Source: a bacterium (GTDB lineage Bacteria > Desulfobacterota_D > UBA1144). From it: a DNA stretch of 64,000 nt. The DNA lies in the NCBI GenBank assembly GCA_018654605.1, contig JABILG010000003.1, positions 1-64,000 on the forward strand. Direction: 5' to 3'. The position numbers were made by a program, and so were the translations under genes. This document shows, piece by piece, positions 9,914 through 19,761 of the stretch. The notes under the pieces were generated by a model, which worked only from the letters and a program-made list of their open reading frames with translations, was not told the origin of the DNA and made no database searches. Numbering within the stretch: position 1 is the stretch's first letter; every line of letters begins with the position of its first letter.

Positions 9914-11023
9914 ATGAAAGTAATGAATTTAATATACGATGATACTAAGAATTCGTCTGATTTGCTTTATAAAGCAAGATTTAAAGCACCTGACCCTATT
10001 ATTTTTTTTGAAATAAGAAAAAAGAAATATTTAGTGCTAAATGATTTAGAGATTCAGAGAGGAAAGAAGCAGGCTAAGGTAGATGAAGTTCTATCTCTAA
10101 GAGAGATATCACAAAAGATAAAGAGTAGTGAGATTGTTGATATCATTAAGGCATTAATAAAGAAATTTAATATTACTAAAGTGGTAGTTCCATATAGTTT
10201 CCCATCTTATGTATTCAATGAGATTAAAAAGTCCAAGATTAAAATTGAAGCTTTCAGTAGTCCCATATTCTTTAAGTCACGCTTGATAAAAGATTCAGAT
10301 GAGATTAATAAAATAAAAAAGACAATGAAGCTGACAGAGTTAGTATTAGGAAAGATTATAGATAAAATAAAATCATCAAAAGCTAGAAATAGTTTTCTAT
10401 ATTTAGATAACAAGATTTTAACTTCACAGATTCTTAGAAGTTTTTGTCAAAAAGAATTAGTTTCTCTAGGTCTTGAGTGCCCTGATTGTATCATCTCATC
10501 TGGAAGAAGCTCCGCATTACCACATCATGAAGGATCGGGTCCTATAAAAGAATCTTCACCAATTATACTAGATATATTCCCACGACATATTGAAAGTGGA
10601 TACTTTGCTGATATTACAAGAACTGTAATCAAAGGAAAGCCAAGTGATATTTTAAGAGACATGTTTAAGACTGTTCTTCAGGGGCAAAGAATTGGAGTAA
10701 AGCTAGTTAAGGCTGGTAGAAATTCTAAGACCATCCATAGCTCTATCAAAAACTTTTTTGATAAGTCTGGTTTCTTAACAGATTTTGCTAAAAATAACCC
10801 TGAGGGATTCATACATTCCACAGGTCATGGGTTAGGCCTAGATATTCATGAGCCACCAAGGGTCTCACTCTTAAGTGAAACATTAAAACGTAATCATGTA
10901 ATCACAATTGAACCGGGGCTTTACTATCCAAAAATTGGTGGAATCAGGATAGAAGATACTGTTGTTGTTACTGACGAGGGTTGTAGAAATTTAAGCTCAT
11001 TCCCTAAAATGTTTGAGATATGA
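9914..11023 (+). CDS. M24-family metallopeptidase (Xaa-Pro aminopeptidase-like)
   Basis: FIHSTGHGLGLDIHEPPRVS, ITIEPGLYYPKIGGIRIEDTVVV motifs. Confidence 0.85.
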   Translation: MKVMNLIYDDTKNSSDLLYKARFKAPDPIIFFEIRKKKYLVLNDLEIQRGKKQAKVDEVLSLREISQKIKSSEIVDIIKALIKKFNITKVVVPYSFPSYVFNEIKKSKIKIEAFSSPIFFKSRLIKDSDEINKIKKTMKLTELVLGKIIDKIKSSKARNSFLYLDNKILTSQILRSFCQKELVSLGLECPDCIISSGRSSALPHHEGSGPIKESSPIILDIFPRHIESGYFADITRTVIKGKPSDILRDMFKTVLQGQRIGVKLVKAGRNSKTIHSSIKNFFDKSGFLTDFAKNNPEGFIHSTGHGLGLDIHEPPRVSLLSETLKRNHVITIEPGLYYPKIGGIRIEDTVVVTDEGCRNLSSFPKMFEI

Positions 11024-11783
11024 TTTGAGTGATATAGAAAAAAAGTTTAGGAATCTAATAAAAACCACTAAGGCATTAAGGGCTGAAGGCGGATGCCCGT
11101 GGGACAAGAAGCAGACCTTCGAAACTTTAAGAACTTATATAATAGAGGAAGCTTATGAGGTTATAGAGGCAATAGATAATGGCGATATTTCAAACTTAAA
11201 AGAAGAGGTGGGCGATTTACTTTTACAAGTTTTATTTATATCAAATATCGCTGAAGAGAAAGATTTGTTCAACCTAAGCGATGTCCTTGTTGCTCTAGAT
11301 GATAAGTTAATTAGACGCCACCCACATGTGTTTGGGGATAGAAAGGCTGGTAATGAGAAGGAAGCTTTGGATATATGGAATGAACAAAAACTTAAAGAGG
11401 ATAATTATAAGAGTCAAGAATTCTCGAAAATTACTCCTTCATTGATACGCGCGATAGACATCTCTAAGTCATATAGTAAGTCTGGTTTAGATTTCCCATC
11501 TGAAGCAAGTATCTTATTAAAACTTCAGTCAGAAATAAATGAGTTTAATGAAGCCAGTTTGTCAGAAGATTCAGTGAATATAGAAGATGAGCTAGGAGAT
11601 ATACTATTTACTGTTGCTAATATATGTAGAATAAAGAAAATTAATCCCGAGATAGCACTAAATAAAAGTAGTGATAAGTTCAACGAAAGAGCCAAGATTT
11701 TTTTAAGATTAAAGTCCGAAGGCGCAAAAGACAAAGACGCATGGGAAAAAGCTAAATTAACTCTTAAGAAAAGAACCAAGTAG
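11013..11783 (+). CDS. mazG: Nucleoside triphosphate pyrophosphohydrolase
   Basis: LRAEGGCPWDKKQTFETLRTYIIEEAYEVIEAID, EEVGDLLLQVLF; tandem MazG domains. Confidence 0.95.
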   Translation: MRYDLSDIEKKFRNLIKTTKALRAEGGCPWDKKQTFETLRTYIIEEAYEVIEAIDNGDISNLKEEVGDLLLQVLFISNIAEEKDLFNLSDVLVALDDKLIRRHPHVFGDRKAGNEKEALDIWNEQKLKEDNYKSQEFSKITPSLIRAIDISKSYSKSGLDFPSEASILLKLQSEINEFNEASLSEDSVNIEDELGDILFTVANICRIKKINPEIALNKSSDKFNERAKIFLRLKSEGAKDKDAWEKAKLTLKKRTK

Positions 11784-12956
11784 CCTATGACCATCATCGT
11801 GTACAATATTTGATTCATTTGCCGATCTTTCATTAAATGTATCTTTATTATGGTTATTTTTATTTAACCTAGAATCAAAGATCATATATGGGACATATTC
11901 GTAACTATGAGTTCTTATATCTACTGGCGTAGGATGATCAGAAACAATGCAAATCTTATATTCATTATGCTCTCTTTTAAGTCCTTCCATTATAGGGCCA
12001 ACCACTTCTTTATCTAGGTCAGTTATTGCTTGAATCTTCTTTCTATAGTTTCCTTCATGCCCTGTCTCATCTGGAGCTTCTATGTGAATCATACAAAAGT
12101 CACCCTTTTTTAAACTCTTAAGGGCAGCATCAACTTTACCCTTATAGTTTGTATCCAAGTATCCTGTTGCACCGTCTACTTCAAGTACATTTAGCCCGCT
12201 TAATTTACCAATTCCTTTGATTAGATCAACTGCAGATATTACAGAACCATTTATCTTATGGATAGATTTAAAATGAGGGAGAGTAGGTTTCTTTCCTTGC
12301 CCCCAAAGCCATATGTCGCTACAATCTGAATTTTTCAACTCAGGGATAAGATTTTTTAACTTTTTTATCTCAATTCTAGCTTGCCTCATTAAATCTCTTA
12401 ATTTAACAGAGCCAGGACCTGTAGGTAGATACTGGATAATATTTTTTTCAAGTATGTCATGAGGAGGAGTAGTTTCAAGATTATTCTGGCCACCTTTCCA
12501 AACTACGATATGTCTATAGCTAACCCCTTGGTATAATTTAAACTCAGCATCTTCTAGCTTTTCTTTTAAAGCACCTATAATTTTTCTTGATATCTCTGTA
12601 TCTATATGTCCAGCCGAATGGTCATCCATGAACTCTTTACCATTCTTATTGATAATCTTAACTAAGTTGCATCTATAACATATATCGTCTGGCTCTAAAT
12701 TAATACCTATGCTTTCAGCCTCAATAGGTGACCTACCAGTAAAATATTTCTCTGGATTATATCCCAAGACACTTAGATTCCCGACGTCACTGCCGGACTT
12801 CATTCCTTTAGGTATGTGATTAATCGTACCCATTTCAGATGATTGCACTAGTTGGTCCATAAATGGAGTTTTTGCGGCTTCCAAAGGCGTCTTTCCTTCA
12901 AGCTCTACTAGTGGCCTGTCAGGCATCCCATCAGCTTGAATTAAAACAAACTTCAA
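11757..12956 (-). CDS. apgM: Archaeal-type cofactor-independent phosphoglycerate mutase (ApgM/COG3635-like)
   Basis: MKFVLIQADGMPDRPLVELEGKTPLEAAKTPFMD…GSDVGNLSVLGYNP…FTGRSPIEA; start refined to TTG at 12956 overlapping lipA stop (TTGA). Confidence 0.85.
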   Translation of the reverse strand: MKFVLIQADGMPDRPLVELEGKTPLEAAKTPFMDQLVQSSEMGTINHIPKGMKSGSDVGNLSVLGYNPEKYFTGRSPIEAESIGINLEPDDICYRCNLVKIINKNGKEFMDDHSAGHIDTEISRKIIGALKEKLEDAEFKLYQGVSYRHIVVWKGGQNNLETTPPHDILEKNIIQYLPTGPGSVKLRDLMRQARIEIKKLKNLIPELKNSDCSDIWLWGQGKKPTLPHFKSIHKINGSVISAVDLIKGIGKLSGLNVLEVDGATGYLDTNYKGKVDAALKSLKKGDFCMIHIEAPDETGHEGNYRKKIQAITDLDKEVVGPIMEGLKREHNEYKICIVSDHPTPVDIRTHSYEYVPYMIFDSRLNKNNHNKDTFNERSANESNIVHDDGHRLLGSFLKS

Positions 12957-13882
12957 TTGATAACGCCTTTTTCTAGATTTGATTTTGCATTCTTTAACTG
13001 GGCTTCTGCATGATAAGAACTTCGAACCATTGGGCCACATTCAGCACTGATAATATTTGTTTTTTGTTCAGAATACTTTTTTATTTCCTCAAATTCTTTT
13101 GGCGTATAGAACTTAGAAACATTAATAAAATCTTTAGAAGGTTGTAAGTATTGACCTACGGTAATAATTTGACAGCCCACAGAATTTAAATCGTTGATGC
13201 ATTCAAATATTTCATCCTTTGTTTCCCCAAGGCCTATCATTATGCCTGATTTAGTAACTATGCTCTTTTCTTCGCTAAAGAATCTTAAAAGCGACAATGA
13301 TCTACTATATATTGCCTGAGGTCTAACAGCCCTTTTGATACCTGTGCCCGTATTCTGTTTAAATCTATAAAGTCTGTTAATTGTTTCGATATTATGGTTT
13401 ACCACGTCAGGTTGACTATCAAGTATTAACTTATAGCATTCTTCGTCACCTAGAAAATCAGGGATTAGAACTTCGACTTTAATATTCAGATCAAGATTCT
13501 TGATTTCTTTAATTGAATTTGCAAATATCTTTGCACTTTCATGATTTTTATCATCTCTATTTACTGAAGTTAAAACAATATGATTTATCAATGCGTTATT
13601 ATCTTTTAAGTCGAGAATACCTCTGGCTAATCTTTTAGGTTCTAGATAATCAATATTTAGGTCTCTTCCAGTCTTTACAGCACAAAATCCGCAACTTCGA
13701 CTACAGGTATCACCTAAGATCATAAAAGTTAGTGTTCCTAGACTCCAGCATTCTCCAATATTTGGACACTTAGCTTCTACGCAAACAGTGTTGAGTTTAT
13801 TTTTTGAAACTATAGATTTAAGGTCATTAAAGTTGCTCCCAGTGGGGATTTCTGATTTTATCCAGGCCGGTTTTCTCATCAT
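12953..13882 (-). CDS. lipA: Lipoyl synthase (radical SAM)
   Basis: CVEAKCPNIGECW, ILGDTCSRSCGFCAVKTG, MIGLGETKDEI, QYLQPS motifs. Confidence 0.97.
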   Translation of the reverse strand: MMRKPAWIKSEIPTGSNFNDLKSIVSKNKLNTVCVEAKCPNIGECWSLGTLTFMILGDTCSRSCGFCAVKTGRDLNIDYLEPKRLARGILDLKDNNALINHIVLTSVNRDDKNHESAKIFANSIKEIKNLDLNIKVEVLIPDFLGDEECYKLILDSQPDVVNHNIETINRLYRFKQNTGTGIKRAVRPQAIYSRSLSLLRFFSEEKSIVTKSGIMIGLGETKDEIFECINDLNSVGCQIITVGQYLQPSKDFINVSKFYTPKEFEEIKKYSEQKTNIISAECGPMVRSSYHAEAQLKNAKSNLEKGVIN

Positions 13883-14175
13883 GTTTTATCATTTCCAGAA
13901 ACATGGCCACCCTCTAAAGCAGCTATTTCTTTCTTTAGCTCATTATTCTTGAGGCTTTTTCTATAAAGACTAGATCCAATAAGGATTAATGATATTAGAG
14001 ATCCCAAGATAAAAGAGGAAATCATTAGAATAGAATTGTTCATCTGAATATCACTAACTTGAAAGATTTTCATATCATAGTTAATTGAAAAAGTATGGAC
14101 GAATATAAGCTGATTTTGAAAGATAAAAGTGATTGTGACAATAAACAATAGGATGATTAATACAGTTTTTAGCAT
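13879..14175 (-). CDS. LapA (DUF1049)-domain membrane protein
   Basis: Two TM helices, FIFQN motif, C-terminal cytoplasmic tail; position next to sppA. Confidence 0.65.
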   Translation of the reverse strand: MLKTVLIILLFIVTITFIFQNQLIFVHTFSINYDMKIFQVSDIQMNNSILMISSFILGSLISLILIGSSLYRKSLKNNELKKEIAALEGGHVSGNDKT

Positions 14176-14194
14176 AGAAAACAGTTTAACATAT

Positions 14195-15070
14195 TTAGAA
14201 TTTAGGTGAATAAAGGTAGTAAAGCTTTTTACCCAGCATATTTGTTATGGCAGAGTTATCTATAGAGGGAATTATTCCATCAAGAAGTTTCTCCTCTCTT
14301 ATAGGATAATACTCTAGGTCTAGATTCTGAATTCCAGTCTTTTTCTCGATGTGCATTATTGCCGCTTCAAGCCCACCAATCTCATCGATTAATTTAAGTT
14401 CTAGTGCTTGATTACCGGAGAAAACTCTACCATCAGACACTAAATTAGACTCATCTTTTGTTAAACCTCTTCTTTCTGCAACACTTCTCTTAAATTGATT
14501 GTGGATATCGTTAACGAGTAAATTAAGTAACTTTTTTTCTTTACTATTTAAACTTCTAGTGGGACTACTAATGTCTTTCATTTCACCAGACTTAATTACT
14601 TCTATGTCAAATTTTAGGAACTTTATAAGTTTAGAAAAATCATAATATTGACTAATTACACCAATACTCCCAGTTATCGATCCTGCGTTAGCAAAAATAT
14701 ACGAAGTCCCACAAGCTATTAAGTATCCACCTGAGGCCCCTATATCAACAATACTTGCAGTCGTAGGTATTTTCTCGGAAAGCTTAGTTAATGAATCATA
14801 TATTTCCTGCGACGAACCAACAGTTCCACCAGGAGAGTCTATCCTAACTATCACACCTTTAATGGAGGAGTCCTCAGAGATATCTTTGATGCTATCTAGG
14901 TATTCCTTCGGATTTTTTATAACTCCATCAATTTCAAGTACTGCTATCTTTTCACCAGATGAAAAAGAAAGCATTGCGCTAATAATGAATAGAGCAATGA
15001 CAAGTCCGATTCCCACTTTCTTCAAACTTAGTTTGTTTTTTACTTTATCCACCATGAAGAACACCATCAA
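14195..15070 (-). CDS. sppA: Signal peptide peptidase SppA-type protease
   Basis: GVIVRIDSPGGTVGSSQEIYD, DIGASGGYLIACGTSYIFANAGSITGSIGVI motifs. Confidence 0.93.
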   Translation of the reverse strand: MMVFFMVDKVKNKLSLKKVGIGLVIALFIISAMLSFSSGEKIAVLEIDGVIKNPKEYLDSIKDISEDSSIKGVIVRIDSPGGTVGSSQEIYDSLTKLSEKIPTTASIVDIGASGGYLIACGTSYIFANAGSITGSIGVISQYYDFSKLIKFLKFDIEVIKSGEMKDISSPTRSLNSKEKKLLNLLVNDIHNQFKRSVAERRGLTKDESNLVSDGRVFSGNQALELKLIDEIGGLEAAIMHIEKKTGIQNLDLEYYPIREEKLLDGIIPSIDNSAITNMLGKKLYYLYSPKF

Positions 15071-15905
15071 TAGTTTGTTTTATTAGCCAAGGTGGAGTTG
15101 AAGCACCAGCCGTAATTCCTACAACCTTATTTCTTAGATTCATATTCAAGTCTTTAATTTCTTTAAATGTCTCAATTTGATAAGTATTTTTATTAACATT
15201 CTTACATATGTCAGCAATCTCTTTTGTATTTGAACTATTCTTCCCACCAATTACAAACATAATATCTACATCTTTAGCAATTTCTTTTGATTCAATTTGT
15301 TTGTTATTTATATCATCACACAAGGTATCGATTGCTTTTATATTAAGATTTGTAACCAACTTAAATATATCTACCACATCCCAAAAAAGCTCTTTAGGAA
15401 TAGTTGTTTGGGCTACAATACCAATTTTATTTCCTGGTATTTGTTCTACATTAAGCTCGTTTTTATCTTTAATTACCATAACACTTTCGTTTTTAGCATA
15501 ACTTTTTGCACCTATAACCTCAGGATGCTTATTGTTTCCAACTATGATAACAAAGTAATCATTATCAGATAAATATTTTACGGCAAATTGTAATTTTTTA
15601 ACTATGGGACAGGTCATATCTATAACGTTAATCTCTGATTCTTCTAAATCCTTTTCTTGATAATTAGGTATCCCATGTGCCCTTATAATTATAGTTCCTC
15701 TCTCGTTTTTTTTTATTTCATCAACAACTGACAATCCTTTTTTCTGCAAAATATCGACAACTTGTGGGTTATGAATTAAGGGACCAAAAGACTTTACATT
15801 TTTATTAGAGTTTTCGTTTAAAACCTCTTCTGCAGTAGTAACTGCTTTCTCAACTCCGAAACAAACTCCAGCACTATCCGAAATTATTAGCTTCTTAGGC
15901 ATCAT
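15045..15905 (-). CDS. ispH: 4-hydroxy-3-methylbut-2-enyl diphosphate reductase
   Basis: SAGVCFGVEKAV, LIHNPQVVD, TTIPKELFW, GITAGASTPPWLI motifs. Confidence 0.97.
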   Translation of the reverse strand: MMPKKLIISDSAGVCFGVEKAVTTAEEVLNENSNKNVKSFGPLIHNPQVVDILQKKGLSVVDEIKKNERGTIIIRAHGIPNYQEKDLEESEINVIDMTCPIVKKLQFAVKYLSDNDYFVIIVGNNKHPEVIGAKSYAKNESVMVIKDKNELNVEQIPGNKIGIVAQTTIPKELFWDVVDIFKLVTNLNIKAIDTLCDDINNKQIESKEIAKDVDIMFVIGGKNSSNTKEIADICKNVNKNTYQIETFKEIKDLNMNLRNKVVGITAGASTPPWLIKQTIDGVLHGG

Positions 15906-16554
15906 TTATCACCGATTCGATTTTTAGAACTACCTCATTAATAGTCATATCACTTGTATCTATTATAACGGCATCATCAGCAGGATGGAGGGGGCAGGAT
16001 TCTCTAGTCATATCTAATTTATCTCTATCCTTTATTTCCCTTGAAACCCTTTCTTCATTCATGTTAATTCCCAACATTTCCTTTAACTGACTAGCTCTTC
16101 TTTTTGCCCTTATCTTTAAATCTGCATCCAAATAAAATTTATATTTAGCATCAGGAAAAACATAAGTACCCATATCTCTTCCTTCCGCAATATAATCTTT
16201 ATTCTTAACTAGCCTCCTTTGCATTTCTCTAAGTATTGTTCTAACAAAATCATTAGCAGCAAACTTAGAAGCCAAAGTTGATATCTCATTTGTTCTTATG
16301 TCTTCTGTAACATCGTCAGTATTTAATAAGACTCTTTCACCATCTTCATTGTCTATAAATCTTATATGAAGATCAATTAATATCTTTTTTAACTTACTTA
16401 AATCTTTTTCCGTTACACCATTTAAGTCAGCAAAAAGGGCTAGGGCTCTATACATTGCACCAGAGTCGAGATATTTAAAGCCAAAAGATTTAGATATTGC
16501 TTTTGCTATTGTTCCTTTTCCTACGCCCGCGGGACCATCAATTGTTATAATCAT
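15895..16554 (-). CDS. cmk: Cytidylate kinase
   Basis: ITIDGPAGVGKGTIAKAIS, YLDSGAMYRALAL, AEGRDMGTYVFPDA motifs. Confidence 0.96.
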   Translation of the reverse strand: MIITIDGPAGVGKGTIAKAISKSFGFKYLDSGAMYRALALFADLNGVTEKDLSKLKKILIDLHIRFIDNEDGERVLLNTDDVTEDIRTNEISTLASKFAANDFVRTILREMQRRLVKNKDYIAEGRDMGTYVFPDAKYKFYLDADLKIRAKRRASQLKEMLGINMNEERVSREIKDRDKLDMTRESCPLHPADDAVIIDTSDMTINEVVLKIESVINDA

Positions 16555-16561
16555 AAAGCTA

Positions 16562-17866
16562 TTATTTCCTAAAATTATTCAGTGTCTCAAAGAAATTTGG
16601 AAAAGATATTGAGACACATTCTGGTTCTTTTATTGACGTAACACCTTTTGCTATTGTTCCCGCAATGGCAATCATCATTGCTATTCTGTGGTCCATGTGG
16701 CTTTCACAATCTGATCCTTTAAGATTATCTTTTCCTTTAATCAGGATACCATCATCTGTTTCCTCAATATCACTACCAAGTTTCCTGAGCTCACTCACAG
16801 TAGTTCTTATTCTATCAGATTCCTTGAATCTTAGTTCACCAGCATCTAGAACTTCTGAGGTTCCCTCAGCTAAAGCACATGCTAAGGATAGAATTGGTAT
16901 TTCGTCGATTACCATCGGGATAGAATCCTTTTCAATTTTTATGGATTTTAAATTACTACTCTTGACTAGAATATCACCTATCAGTTCACCGTTAATTTCA
17001 TGGGCATTTACAGTCTCAATTTCACCACCCATTTTTTTCAAGATTTCGATGAAGTGAATTCTGGTACTATTTAAGCACACATTTCTAATTATAAGCTCTG
17101 AATTTTTATTAATTAGAGCTGCAACAATAAAGAAAGCGGCAGATGAAGGATCACCAGGTACGTCAAAGGATTCAATTTCTACTTTAGGCTCGGGTTGAAT
17201 GATGATTTCATCTTTTTCGATAGTCAAGTTGTTAGTACATGATTTAAGCATTATTTCAGTATGATTCCTGGATTTCTTAATTTCTTTGAGCCTTGTCTCT
17301 CCCTCAGCGCATAAAGCAGCAAAGATTAATGCTGTCTTTACTTGAGCAGAACCTAATTCTAGATTGAACTTTCCTCCTTTAAGTTGAGAAGCTGAGACTA
17401 CTAATGGTAAGTTTCCTTCAGTGGAGGAGATTGATGCACCCATTTTCTCTAGTGGCTGGATTACTCTATTCATCGGGCGAGTTCTTAAGGAACTATCACC
17501 ATCTAGTTTAGATTCAAATTTTTGACCGCTCAAGAGACCTATTATAAGTCTTGCTGTTGTGCCTGAGTTACCACAATCTAATATTCCTTCTGATGGGACA
17601 AACTCCTTGGCACCTCTTCCTCGAACAAAAATATTTCCTTTAACTTCTGCAAACTGTACTCCTATATCCGCAAGACATTTTATAGTTGTCTGAAGATCGC
17701 TAGAGATTGTTCTTACATCTTCGGACATAGCAAGGTTAGATATTTTTGTCATCTCTTTATTGAGAGAGGCTATGAACAGAGCTCTGTGACCAATAGATTT
17801 ATCTGCGGGAACTTGTATGTCACCTTTGAATATATAGTCAGAACTTTTAATCTTAATCTTATCCAT
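16562..17866 (-). CDS. aroA: 3-phosphoshikimate 1-carboxyvinyltransferase
   Basis: DKSIGHRALFIASL, LDCGNSGTTARLIIGLL, SAQVKTALIFAAL, RFKESDRI, DHRIAMMIAIAG motifs. Confidence 0.97.
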   Translation of the reverse strand: MDKIKIKSSDYIFKGDIQVPADKSIGHRALFIASLNKEMTKISNLAMSEDVRTISSDLQTTIKCLADIGVQFAEVKGNIFVRGRGAKEFVPSEGILDCGNSGTTARLIIGLLSGQKFESKLDGDSSLRTRPMNRVIQPLEKMGASISSTEGNLPLVVSASQLKGGKFNLELGSAQVKTALIFAALCAEGETRLKEIKKSRNHTEIMLKSCTNNLTIEKDEIIIQPEPKVEIESFDVPGDPSSAAFFIVAALINKNSELIIRNVCLNSTRIHFIEILKKMGGEIETVNAHEINGELIGDILVKSSNLKSIKIEKDSIPMVIDEIPILSLACALAEGTSEVLDAGELRFKESDRIRTTVSELRKLGSDIEETDDGILIKGKDNLKGSDCESHMDHRIAMMIAIAGTIAKGVTSIKEPECVSISFPNFFETLNNFRK

Positions 17867-17882
17867 TTTTATCTCGTTAAGT

Positions 17883-17888
17883 TATAAT
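17883..17888 (+). promoter_or_regulatory. Putative -10 box in the 36-bp aroA/DUF1152 divergent intergenic region
   Basis: GTTATAATACC; near-symmetric TTATAA core lies between divergent starts at 17866 (-) and 17903 (+). Confidence 0.4.
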
Positions 17889-17902
17889 ACCTAATAAATC
17901 CT

Positions 17903-18847
17903 ATGCTGAAATCTTTTTCAAAATATAAAAAAGCTTTGCTGATCGGAATAGGCGGGGGAGCTGATATTATTGGAACAATCCCAACCAAACTACATTTAGA
18001 GTCTTTCGGAATTAAATGTATTTTAGGTGGTTTACCGTGGGAAAGATATTCGATAGATCCATTTCCTGGTCCTCGACCTTTTGACCAAATAGTTAATGTA
18101 ACCAATATAAATGATAGTTTTTGCTGGGCAAATGAAAAAACTCAAACTGAAGATGGGTTATTGTTCAGTGAATCCAAAGTCTCAAAAGTATTAAAAGAAA
18201 AAATTTTATTAGTCAATATTTTCAATAGTTCTTCTAAGATTGCCAAAGACCTTAAAGAATTTTGTAAAAAAAATAAAATTGATTTAATTGTTGGAGTTGA
18301 CGTTGGAGGAGACGTTATGGCTAAGGGAGACGAGCCAGGTCTCTCTAGTCCTTTGGCTGATTCTATAATGTTATCAGCCTTAAAAAAGGTCGAAACATCA
18401 GTAGATACTAAAATAGCGGTGTTAGGTTATGGAAGTGATGGTGAGCTGGAACCCTCAGAGTTGAACAACTCCTTATCTATAATTTCAAAGAAAAAAGGTC
18501 TTATTGGAATGCTTGGAATAAACGCTGATTCACAAAGAATCATGAAAAAACTTATTGCAAAAATTGAAACTGATGCAAGTCGCATACCTACTTTGGCTTT
18601 TAGCGGTACATACGGATTATCTAAAATTAGACGTGGAAGAATTGAAATTGATATTCATCCGTTTTCTCAGATTACGGTTTATATTAAGACTAATGTTATC
18701 TTTAAAGATATATCGCTGTCTGCTAAGCTGATACATAATTCATCTAATATATGGGAATCCAATAATATTCTTTTGAAGAATGGATTTAAAACGGAGTTAG
18801 ATTTTGAAATAAAAAAACATCTTACTTCATTAGAAGATATAAGATAA
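17903..18847 (+). CDS. DUF1152 domain protein
   Basis: LLIGIGGGADIIGTI, GVDVGGDVMAKGDEPGLSSPLADSIML, LGYGSDGEL characteristic of DUF1152. Confidence 0.7.
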   Translation: MLKSFSKYKKALLIGIGGGADIIGTIPTKLHLESFGIKCILGGLPWERYSIDPFPGPRPFDQIVNVTNINDSFCWANEKTQTEDGLLFSESKVSKVLKEKILLVNIFNSSSKIAKDLKEFCKKNKIDLIVGVDVGGDVMAKGDEPGLSSPLADSIMLSALKKVETSVDTKIAVLGYGSDGELEPSELNNSLSIISKKKGLIGMLGINADSQRIMKKLIAKIETDASRIPTLAFSGTYGLSKIRRGRIEIDIHPFSQITVYIKTNVIFKDISLSAKLIHNSSNIWESNNILLKNGFKTELDFEIKKHLTSLEDIR

Positions 18848-19703
18848 TTGGAATGAATGGAATAGATAAAATTGTAGAAACAAAAACTAGAGAGGCTACT
18901 TTTTCGGGAGATTTATTGTACCTATCAGAAAGTATAAAATTAAAAACCGCAGAAGGCATAGAAAACTGTAGAATCATAATTTTTGCTATAAGTCCCTGAA
19001 CACCTAAGACTGTACAAATCCCAAAACCAAGTATTGAACCAAGAAGTAAACGAAGTGAACCTAGAAGCAGGTTTTCGTTAAGATTGACTATTTTAGTTTC
19101 AGAAAGCTTATGACCAAGGCTAAACATCATTAAAGGGATACTCGTAGTACCTAGAAGATTTATAGCATTATTAAGGCCAACATTAACTTTTATGTCTAAA
19201 TTGTTAAGAAGCAGAGCTAGTGTAACAGCATAGATTAAAGGTGTTTTAAATACCTCCATAATTTTTTTTGGCCCATTCAATATAAATATCCCAACTGAAC
19301 AGTGATAGAAGAATACAATTGTTGTAAAGATTATTGCGTATTCAAATGCTTGATTCCCAAAAGCATAAAGAGCTATTGGAAGAGCCATGTTAGCAGTGTT
19401 TGGGAAGACTAAAGGATTCAGGAAAGTAACTATGTTCTTTCTTAGAAGTTTCAATATTATCGAAAAAACCCCCATCCCAATAAATATCATTAATGTGCCA
19501 GCAATTAGTATTTGGGACGCGGCTTCCATTGTGATTTTTCCATCTATTAGTGATGAAAATATTAAACATGGGGTTGATATATATAAAAGCAAAAGATTTA
19601 TTGGCTTTAGGTTTACATTTGTTACTTTACCAAAAGTGAACCCAGTAAGTATTATAATAATTACCGGAAGTATAACTTCAAAAACTTTTATCCATAAATC
19701 CAT
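18822..19703 (-). CDS. AEC (auxin efflux carrier)-family permease
   Basis: ~10 TM; PCLIFSSL…NTANMALPIALYAFG…SIPLMMFSLGHKL…MPSAVFNFILSDRYN. Confidence 0.8.
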   Translation of the reverse strand: MDLWIKVFEVILPVIIIILTGFTFGKVTNVNLKPINLLLLYISTPCLIFSSLIDGKITMEAASQILIAGTLMIFIGMGVFSIILKLLRKNIVTFLNPLVFPNTANMALPIALYAFGNQAFEYAIIFTTIVFFYHCSVGIFILNGPKKIMEVFKTPLIYAVTLALLLNNLDIKVNVGLNNAINLLGTTSIPLMMFSLGHKLSETKIVNLNENLLLGSLRLLLGSILGFGICTVLGVQGLIAKIMILQFSMPSAVFNFILSDRYNKSPEKVASLVFVSTILSIPFIPIILYLLMK

Positions 19704-19748
19704 ATCACTAGTCTACCAAATGTGAATTGATAAATGACACTTGTTAGT

Positions 19749-19754
19749 TATAAT
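19749..19754 (+). promoter_or_regulatory. Putative -10 box (TATAAT) 7 nt before ATG: leaderless DoxX transcript
   Basis: TATAATTTTTCAAATG; no Shine-Dalgarno possible. Confidence 0.4.
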
Positions 19755-19761
19755 TTTTCAA

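Noticed and set aside
11757-13040. 427-aa ORF start for the phosphoglycerate mutase
   Set aside because: First 28 codons overlap lipA on the same strand in another frame; homology begins at MKFVLIQADGMPD from TTG 12956.
15208-15572. Two overlapping + strand ORFs inside ispH
   Set aside because: Antisense to a highly conserved ispH gene; no SD, no recognisable domain.
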